Origin: CAVPTL01 sp963794415 | GTDB lineage: Bacteria; Actinomycetota; Thermoleophilia; Gaiellales; JAICJC01 | Reading direction: 5' to 3' | DNA: 64,000 bases | NCBI GenBank assembly: GCA_963794415.1 | Contig: CAWCDI010000003.1 | Coordinates: 1 to 64,000 of the forward strand | Shown here: positions 58,570 through 64,000 of the stretch, piece after piece | How the letters are laid out: each line of letters opens with the position of its first letter | How positions within the stretch are numbered: position 1 is the first letter of the stretch | The notes under the pieces: model-generated | What the model was told of the DNA's origin: nothing | Databases searched by the model: none | Seen by the model: the letters and a program-made list of their open reading frames with translations, nothing else | Made by a program: the position numbers and the translations under genes

Positions 58570-59610
58570 GTGGAACTTGACACCCGCTATCCGCATCCGG
58601 AGCGCCGGCCCTCGCGCCGCTCCAACTCCCGTATCGTCCTGGTGCTGCTCCTGGCCCTCCTGGCGGTCGCCGCCACTGCCGGTCTCGCCTTTGCGAACAA
58701 GCGCTCCGCGACGGTCGGTAACGGCATGGTCGTGATCGAGACCAACCTGGCCTATCAGGACGCGCGGGCGGCGGGTACCGGGATGGTGCTGACGCCCTCC
58801 GGCGAGGTGCTGACCAACAACCACGTGATCCGAAACGCGACCGACATCAGGATCGTGCTGCCGGGCACGGGGCGAAGCTACAAGGCCACGGTGGTCGGCT
58901 ACGACGCCGCTGACGACGTCGCAGTCCTCCAGGCCAGCAACGCCGCGCACCTGAAGACGATCTCGCTGGGCGACTCCTCGTCGGTGAGCTCCGGCGACTC
59001 GGTGCTCGCGATCGGCAACGCCGGTGGCACCGGGCACTTCACCAACGCGTCGGGCACCATCACCAACACCAACCAGGCCATCACCGTGAGCGACGACCAG
59101 GGCGGCAGCGAGCACCTGAGCGGGCTCCTCGAGACCAGCGCGGGCATCCGGCCGGGAGATTCCGGCGGGCCGCTCTTCAACAGCTCCCACCAGGTGATCG
59201 GCATGGACACCGCCGCCTCCACCAGCGACAGCGGGCAGACGGCGGCCGGGTATGCGATCCCCATCGACAAGGCGCTTGCGATCGCGAAGCAGATCGACGA
59301 GGCGAACGGCTCCTCGGGAGTGCACCTCGGGACGACGGCATTCCTCGGCGTCGAGGTCACTGACGACGCCTACGGCGGCTCTGGCGCTGAGATCTCGTCG
59401 GTCGTGACGGGCGGCCCCGCGGCTGCTGCGGGCCTCGAGCCCGGCGACGTGATCACCGGCTTCGCCGGCCGCTCGATCGAGTCATCTGCCGACCTGAGCG
59501 CGGCCGTTGCAAACGAGAAGTCCGGAGACTCCGTGTCGGTCACCTTCTACGACCAGGACGGCCAGACCCAGACCACCAACCTCACCCTGGCGAGCGGGCC
59601 GCCGCGATAG
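58570..59610 (+). CDS. HtrA-type serine protease with PDZ domain
   Basis: A 346-residue membrane-anchored protease from GTG 58570, with GAGGA 7 bases upstream. One N-terminal membrane helix (VLVLLLALLAVAATAGLAFA), a trypsin-like domain with His in LTNNHVIRNAT, Asp in DAADDVAVLQA and Ser in RPGDSGGPLF, then a PDZ domain (about residues 265-345, GGPAAAAGLEPGDVITGFAG). HtrA/DegP proteins degrade or refold misfolded envelope proteins. Confidence 0.92.
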   Translation: MELDTRYPHPERRPSRRSNSRIVLVLLLALLAVAATAGLAFANKRSATVGNGMVVIETNLAYQDARAAGTGMVLTPSGEVLTNNHVIRNATDIRIVLPGTGRSYKATVVGYDAADDVAVLQASNAAHLKTISLGDSSSVSSGDSVLAIGNAGGTGHFTNASGTITNTNQAITVSDDQGGSEHLSGLLETSAGIRPGDSGGPLFNSSHQVIGMDTAASTSDSGQTAAGYAIPIDKALAIAKQIDEANGSSGVHLGTTAFLGVEVTDDAYGGSGAEISSVVTGGPAAAAGLEPGDVITGFAGRSIESSADLSAAVANEKSGDSVSVTFYDQDGQTQTTNLTLASGPPR

Positions 59611-59613
59611 CGG

Positions 59614-59630
59614 CCCGCCCCCGGGGCGGG
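59614..59630 (+). terminator. GC-rich hairpin after the HtrA gene
   Basis: CCCGCCCC-C-GGGGCGGG, starting 4 bases after the stop codon; no U-tract. Confidence 0.5.
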
Positions 59631-59668
59631 GGCTCGTGGACATGGCGATCGCTCTGCTTCATTCGCCG

Positions 59669-59697
59669 TTGACGTCAGGGCTCGGTGAAGGTACCTT
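59669..59697 (+). promoter_or_regulatory. Leaderless promoter of the padR gene
   Basis: TTGACG (59669-59674), a 17-base spacer and TACCTT (59692-59697), 7 bases before ATG 59705. The start site would fall at or next to the ATG. Confidence 0.6.
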
Positions 59698-59704
59698 GTA
59701 GAGC

Positions 59705-60052
59705 ATGGTAGGTGCCGGCAGACCCCCAGGAGTCTCGCAACTACGCCGCGGGGTGCTGGAGTACTGCGTGCTGGCGCTCCTTCGCGGCCGCGAGCGCTAC
59801 GGGTTTGAGCTCGTCCAGACCCTGGCAGAGAGCGGCCTGGTCACCACCGAAGGCACGATCTATCCGATGCTTGGCCGGCTGCGCCGGGAGGGGGTCGTCG
59901 AGACCACCTGGCAGGAATCGCCGACAGGCCCGCCGCGCCGCTACTACCGCCTCTCCCCCGCCGGAACCGCTGTCCTCAACACGTTCGCTGACGATTGGGC
60001 GCAGTTTCGAGACACCGTCGATGGCCTACTCGCCACAGGAGGACGAGCATGA
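59705..60052 (+). CDS. PadR-family transcriptional regulator
   Basis: A 115-residue winged-helix protein: GVLEYCVLALLRGRERYGFE, the family helix TTEGTIYPMLGRLRREGVVE and RYYRLSPAGTAVLN. Paired with the downstream HAAS-domain membrane protein, overlapping by 4 bases (ATGA); PadR proteins in such pairs control the partner gene. Leaderless promoter upstream. Confidence 0.9.
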   Translation: MVGAGRPPGVSQLRRGVLEYCVLALLRGRERYGFELVQTLAESGLVTTEGTIYPMLGRLRREGVVETTWQESPTGPPRRYYRLSPAGTAVLNTFADDWAQFRDTVDGLLATGGRA

Positions 60053-60735
60053 GCTCAGTCGCGCTTCATCCGTTGGCCGCCGGCTACCTCGACCAGCTGG
60101 AGCGTGCCGCGGCCGACGTCCCGCAGCCACGGCGCGACGAGCTCCTGGCCGATATCGAGGCCCATCTGCGAGAAGCCATCGCACCCGGGGCCACCGACGT
60201 TGAGGTACTCAACATCCTCGACAACCTCGGCGATCCGGATCAGATCGTCGCGGCCGAACTCGACGCTGACGCCGCCGATCAGGCGTCGGTGAGCGGCCCT
60301 CATGAAGCGAGGAGCCGTCGTGGCTTCATGGAGTGGGCGGCGATCTTCCTGATCCTCATCGGCGGACTGATCCTGCCGTTCTTCGGCTGGGCGATCGGTG
60401 TCGTGCTGCTCTGGGTGTCCAAAGCCTGGACGGTGCGAGACAAGCTGATCGGCACCTTCATCCTCCCCGGCGGCCTGCTGGCGCCCGGCCTGCTCGGCCT
60501 CATCGCGCTCAGCCTCAGCTCCGGCTCGGTGACCGTCTGCACCACCTCGAGCACGTCGAGCGGAGGTTCGAGTAACCACGTACACACCGTCTCCAACTGC
60601 AGCGGTGGAAACGGCGGCGGCGACACCATCGTCACGATCCTCTTCTTCGCGGTGTTCGCGGCGTCGATCATCCTCCCCATCGTCACCGCTATCTATCTTG
60701 CGCTTCGAGCCGGGCGGCCGGTCGGTGAGGCGTGA
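60049..60735 (+). CDS. HAAS-domain membrane protein (PadR partner)
   Basis: A 228-residue protein. The first 80 residues are a HAAS (DUF1700-like) helical domain (DQLERAAADVPQPRRDELLA, ILDNLGDPDQIVAAEL), followed by four membrane helices. A Ser/Gly-rich loop with two cysteines (TVCTTSS and SNCSGGN) is probably outside. HAAS domains bind PadR-type regulators. Start ATG 60049. Confidence 0.85.
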   Translation: MSSVALHPLAAGYLDQLERAAADVPQPRRDELLADIEAHLREAIAPGATDVEVLNILDNLGDPDQIVAAELDADAADQASVSGPHEARSRRGFMEWAAIFLILIGGLILPFFGWAIGVVLLWVSKAWTVRDKLIGTFILPGGLLAPGLLGLIALSLSSGSVTVCTTSSTSSGGSSNHVHTVSNCSGGNGGGDTIVTILFFAVFAASIILPIVTAIYLALRAGRPVGEA

Positions 60736-60904
60736 GGTGACAGGCCAGCTCGTTCGCTTGGGAGTGGCCGATCCGGATCACCTCGCCAGTTGCCGGCCAC
60801 GAGGTCGTGACCCGTGCGACAGAAGAGAGAAGCGAGGCAGCGGACACCCACTCGTCCTCAGAGCCACCGATACCGCTGAGACAGACGATGGCGCGGCTGG
60901 GCAC
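60736..60904 (-). pseudogene. Possible alpha/beta hydrolase remnant
   Basis: Read from GTG 60904 the peptide contains RAIVCLSGIGGSEDEWVSA and RIGHSQANELA, which look like the oxyanion-loop and nucleophile-elbow parts of an alpha/beta hydrolase. About 50 residues that should lie between them are missing, and no catalytic histidine follows; the frame ends inside the HAAS gene. A decayed gene is suggested, but such a short similarity could be chance. Confidence 0.3.
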
Positions 60905-60935
60905 ATGGGATCGCACCGTAGCCGTGGGAGTTGAG

Positions 60936-61166
60936 CTACGTCCGGTTCCAGACCCCGATGGCCACAAACATGATCGCCAGGGTTACCGGCACGATCAGCT
61001 GGCTTGGTCTCCAGATTCGCTCGATTACTCGGATCAGCAGCCACAGAGCAGCCAGGGCTACCACGAGCTCAGCGACCGCCAGCGCGCCATTCACCCAGTA
61101 ATCGAGCACGACGAGTGCGATGACCAGCAAGATGTGTGCGGGTCGCTCGTATCGCTCGGGGATCAT
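60936..61166 (-). CDS. Small membrane protein
   Basis: A 76-residue protein with two to three hydrophobic segments (ILLVIALVVLDYWVNGALAV, VALAALWLLIRVIERIW, LIVPVTLAIMFVAIGVW). No family recognised. Single gene. Confidence 0.65.
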   Translation of the reverse strand: MIPERYERPAHILLVIALVVLDYWVNGALAVAELVVALAALWLLIRVIERIWRPSQLIVPVTLAIMFVAIGVWNRT

Positions 61167-61280
61167 GGATTCATTATGCCCGTCGATGCTTAGGTCACAA
61201 GGGGTATCTTGGACGAACCCGAGCGGGTACAGAGTCCCCTCTCATCCCGCTGAGGGGGTTGGCGTCGATATCGTGGGCGT

Positions 61281-61415
61281 GTGAAGGACTGGTCACAGTG
61301 GGGCACGCCGCCGGCGACGAAGACGATCGTCCTGGCGTTGCTCGCCATCGCGCTTTCGACCGCCCTCCTCTTCGTCGTGGTGGCCGGCATTCTTTACGCA
61401 GTCGGCGTGATCTGA
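61281..61415 (+). CDS. Small single-helix membrane protein
   Basis: A 44-residue open frame from GTG 61281: MKDWSQWGTPPATK, then a hydrophobic helix (LALLAIALSTALLFVVVAG) and YAVGVI. Plausible as a real small membrane protein; no strong ribosome binding site was seen. Confidence 0.45.
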   Translation: MKDWSQWGTPPATKTIVLALLAIALSTALLFVVVAGILYAVGVI

Positions 61416-61749
61416 CGGACAGAGCTTCGCGCGACCAGGTGGCTGCCCGCTCACTCAGCGGTGCTCCGGATAGCGGCGGCTCGAACTTCTGAGTGGAGCC
61501 CGGGAGCGCTGCCGCGTTTCGTCGCCACCCGGCAACGTGGTGCAGGTTTTGCGCTGTTAACCTGCGGTTGAGGTTTCGCAAAGCTCGCTAATCAGGCGTG
61601 GTTCACGCCGAGATTCCGCCCTACCCTGAACGGATGAGTGGAGATTGTCGCCAGTGCCTCATGACGATTAGGGCGCACCGGGCGGAAACTCCTTCGGCGA
61701 CAACCAGCCTCCAAATCTTCGCTTCCAGCGCCCGACGACGCCCAGCATC
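61416..61749. other. Intergenic region, 334 bases, no gene
   Basis: No convincing coding sequence on either strand. Contains a hairpin GCAGGTT/AACCTGC (61542-61548 and 61559-61565, 10-base loop) and a long-range inverted repeat TTCCGCCC/GGGCGGAA (about 61615-61690). The base composition appears less GC-rich than the genes around it; not computed. Confidence 0.5.
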
Positions 61750-62082
61750 GTGACGCCGACCCGGCCAGCCCCGCCTCCCGGCGAGGCTCACGCGGTCCGT
61801 TCGGGGCTGTGGGGGCGACTGATGTATCACCGCCCGATCCGCTGGTTGGTCGTGCTGCTGCGCTGGTGGTGTGGCCTCGAGTGGTTCGTCGGCGGCGTCA
61901 TCACGCTGGCCGCCGGGCCAGTCATGATCATTCGCGGCGACCCCGGAGGCTGGTACTTCCTGTTTCCTGGCCCCGAACTGCTCATTCTCTTGGGCTGGGC
62001 CGTCCACCCGTGGGGTCTTGAACGCCGGCGCCGACGGCGCCGAGAATCCACCGCAATCATGGAGTACCGTCTGCGGCGATGA
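61750..62082 (+). CDS. Small membrane protein
   Basis: About 110 residues from GTG 61750 (or ATG 61822): a Pro-rich start, then a region with two hydrophobic segments (WLVVLLRWWCGLEWFVGGVI and WYFLFPGPELLILLGWAVH) and a basic C-terminus. PGPELLILLGWA may indicate a two-helix hairpin. No family recognised. Overlaps the next gene by 4 bases (ATGA). Confidence 0.55.
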   Translation: MTPTRPAPPPGEAHAVRSGLWGRLMYHRPIRWLVVLLRWWCGLEWFVGGVITLAAGPVMIIRGDPGGWYFLFPGPELLILLGWAVHPWGLERRRRRRRESTAIMEYRLRR

Positions 62083-62612
62083 ACGGCATCTTCCTGATCT
62101 CCGGTATCCCAGGCGCAGGGAAGACGACAGTCGCTCGTCGATTGGCGCAGACATTCCCGATCGCGGCTCACATCGAGGCAGACGAGATCCAAAACCTCAT
62201 CGTCTCCGGTGGCCTGCACCCTCAACAAGAGCCGGCGGATGAGGCTGCGCGGCAATATCGGCTCCGCACCCACAACGTCTCGCTCCTGGCTAACAGCTTC
62301 GCCGACGCTGGCATCCTCCCCGTGATCGACGACACGGTCGTGCAGCGAGAACGCCTGGCCGACTACCTCAACGAACTCCGCACACGTCCACTCCGCTTGG
62401 TCATCCTCGCCCCAACGCTGGAGGGGGCCCTAATGCGTGACCAGCAGCGAGGATACAAGCAAGTCGGACACATCTGGGGCCACCTCGACCCCATCCTGCG
62501 TCGCGAGATGCCCGGCCGGGGCCTCTGGCTCGATACGACGAACCTCACACCCGAGGAAACGGTCACGGCCATCCTCAACGAAGCCGAAGCGGCAATCGTA
62601 CCCTCACCCTGA
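62079..62612 (+). CDS. P-loop kinase-like ATPase
   Basis: A 177-residue protein with Walker A GIPGAGKTTVARRLA, an acidic residue pair (EADEI) and a lid-type region near LAPTLEGALMRDQQRGYKQV. It resembles the small phosphotransferases of the chloramphenicol/gluconate-kinase-like P-loop group. Substrate unknown. Coupled to the upstream membrane gene by a 4-base overlap. Confidence 0.75.
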   Translation: MNGIFLISGIPGAGKTTVARRLAQTFPIAAHIEADEIQNLIVSGGLHPQQEPADEAARQYRLRTHNVSLLANSFADAGILPVIDDTVVQRERLADYLNELRTRPLRLVILAPTLEGALMRDQQRGYKQVGHIWGHLDPILRREMPGRGLWLDTTNLTPEETVTAILNEAEAAIVPSP

Positions 62613-62678
62613 GTGCCTCGGTATCTCGATGCGCGGCCCCTCGGCCACTCGGACGCCGCTCGGGGCCCGGCCCGTTCC

Positions 62679-63595
62679 TCAACTTGAGCAGCGCCCCCGA
62701 CGCCACCGCTGCGGAGCGCGAAGTGTCCAGCAACAGCCAATCGCCCAGGTCAGCCCACCCACGATTGTCAAGAACAATCCACCGGCGGCGAAGTTGTTCA
62801 GGTCGTAGAAGCCGATGAACGCGGCCAGTCCTCCGAGAATCGCGCATGTGACCGCCAACCAGCGCCATCGGCCCAGCCACGGCCACATCACCGCCCCGAT
62901 GATCGCCAGCGCCAGGGTTAGCTGGCCGTCGCCGTTGATTCCGGCGACCGAGATGCCCAGGACACTGAACCACGGCAGAAACGCTGCCAGGCCCGTAACA
63001 ACGATCGCTCCCAGCGCGACCCAGGCCGAGATCGGACGAGCGACACCGGCGACTGGCGGTTTTCTCGCAGCGCGAACATTTGCTGAGTCTGACGCTGGCT
63101 CGGCGGTGCTGGGCTGATCATCAGCCTCCTCTCCCATCGTCGAGGAGGAAGTACCGGAGGACGGAGTCGCACCGGGTGGACGCCAGACGGCTGGGATCGG
63201 TTGCGGCTCAGCCTCGGCCGTGGCGGAGTCGTCGGCTGGGATTTCCCCCTCAGGAGCAAGGTGGGGTTCAAACTGGGCAAGCTCGGCGCCGCCGCCCCGG
63301 GGCTACTAGGTGCCGTTGCAACACTCGGAAGCTGCGAGGAGTCCACGATGGCGGCCGCAGCGGAATTGGCCGAGTGCGACACCGCTTGACCTGCGTCTCG
63401 GACGCGGTCATCCGACGGACGCCGAGGCGCTGGCGGGAGCGCAGCGACCTGACTGGCGAGGTCGAGTTCCGCGCCGGCCTGCCGGACAGCTTTCGGTGCC
63501 ACAGCCGAGTCCTGATCGGTCAGGCAGTTCGAACACCACCGCCCAGTTACGACCGCGCCGCACGCGCGACGCTGAGCTTCGATCGAGTCCCCCAT
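62679..63595 (-). pseudogene. Zinc-ribbon membrane protein broken by a frameshift
   Basis: The N-terminal frame from ATG 63595 encodes a zinc ribbon (QRRACGAVVTGRWCSNCL) and a Pro/Ser/Ala linker. At about 63280-63305 coding switches to another frame, which begins after two in-frame stop codons: GGAELAQFEPHLAPEGEIP, a low-complexity linker (IPAVWRPPGATPSSGTSSS) and four membrane helices (ISAWVALGAIVVTGLAAFLP, WLAVTCAILGGLAAFIGFYD and others) ending RGRCSS. The switch is in a run of alternating GC (CCCCGGGGCGGCGGCG), typical of sequencing slips, so a one-base error is as likely as a true mutation. A shorter frame beginning at 63137 covers only the membrane part. Confidence 0.6.
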
Positions 63596-64000
63596 AGATC
63601 CGCTGAGTATCCCATCAGTTGGTGACGAGTGCAACCAGGCCAATGGTGCCGAGCAACCACCGCCCACAGCCGTGCCAGGAGCGCCTGGGCTGCTTGCGGA
63701 ACCTCCTCCTTCGACCATCACCGGCGCGGGTGCGTATGGGAGCACCATGGTGAGAACCCCGTAGATCCAGGTTGCGTCCTCGCTGCCACGGATCTCCCTG
63801 AGGTACGGAACGGCTGGCGTACCGCTTGCGGATCGTCGTTCGGGCTTGCCCGGAGGGCCTCGTGAGACCAGCTACCGAAGCCGCGACGCGCCCACGGCTG
63901 AGCGGCCCTGTGGGCAAGCAGGTCGGAAGGCCAGTGGGTTTGGCACAGGCCGAGAAAACGCTCGTTAACTCCGCGTGGGCGTGAGACACTCTTCCCGTCC
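63596..64000. other. Right end, 405 bases, no confident gene
   Basis: One minus-strand frame (63615-63989) ends in a membrane-helix-like stretch WLLGTIGLVALVTN, but its first 90 residues are Arg/Gly/Pro-rich and not convincing. The minus-strand frame upstream of the zinc-ribbon ATG also stays open to 63748. No tRNA, repeat or attachment site seen. Confidence 0.4.

Noticed and set aside
61621..62154. A 177-codon minus-strand frame
   Set aside because: Antisense to the small membrane gene and the kinase start; no domain and a composition typical of shadows.
62918..63748. A 276-codon minus-strand frame
   Set aside because: After the zinc ribbon and linker the frame becomes filler while the membrane domain continues in another frame; described as a frameshifted gene.

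Overview
The window is high-GC DNA whose ribosomal, RNA polymerase and NusG/SecE genes are of actinobacterial type. TTG and GTG starts are common, and several promoters sit so close to the start codon that the mRNA would be leaderless. Together with the many lipoproteins and the large RpoC insertion, this suggests Actinomycetota, perhaps class Thermoleophilia; the class is an inference and was not tested by any search. I saw no tRNA, rRNA, CRISPR array, transposase or phage genes.

Left part (1-18000, minus strand): the classical rif/str cluster, read right to left as rpmG, secE, nusG, rplK, rplA, L10 leader, rplJ, rplL, rpoB, rpoC, rpsL, rpsG, fusA (first codons only). Two sets of unrelated genes interrupt it. 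Between rplL and rpoB lie a cytoplasmic NlpC/P60 peptidase, a class A beta-lactamase-like serine hydrolase and an MFS exporter. Between rpoC and rpsL lie, on the opposite strand, a secreted GH9 glycanase and an alpha/beta hydrolase. rpoB has two tandem promoters of its own, as expected once it is cut off from rplL. RpoC is about 200 residues longer than usual because of an insert upstream of the active site.

18000-36000: small transport, regulatory and lipoprotein genes. A long minus-strand series (28540 to 22401) holds a SulP transporter, DUF1697, TPR and SRPBCC genes, then an ArsR-SRPBCC-MFS operon with its own leaderless promoter. After this come a GDSL lipoprotein, an RMF-like small protein, a frame-disrupted membrane protein with HExxH, and a solitary 931-residue SF2 helicase.

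36000-48600: a MarR/ring-cleaving dioxygenase divergent pair with a clear operator, a secreted M23-like peptidase, a secreted S53 (sedolisin) protease, an ogt-tag alkylation-repair pair, two PH-domain membrane proteins (YdbS/YdbT type), a universal stress protein, an AAC(3)-like acetyltransferase, a TMEM175-type channel and a persulfide dioxygenase-rhodanese fusion.

48600-64000: an MFS transporter, hydrolase plus nitrilase, a CPA1 antiporter, two coupled unknown genes, an FAD monooxygenase, an HtrA-type protease, a PadR-HAAS pair, and a right end with small membrane proteins, a P-loop kinase, a gene remnant and a zinc-ribbon membrane protein broken by a frameshift.

A dispersed palindrome with core GGTGCCTGGCACC or a close variant occurs four times, each time at or across the 3' end of a gene. 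This is the most unusual non-coding signal in the window. No convincing new multi-gene system was found; the best candidates for follow-up are the palindrome family, the RpoC insert, the coupled unknown pair at 52735-54422 and the cytoplasmic NlpC/beta-lactamase-like pair.
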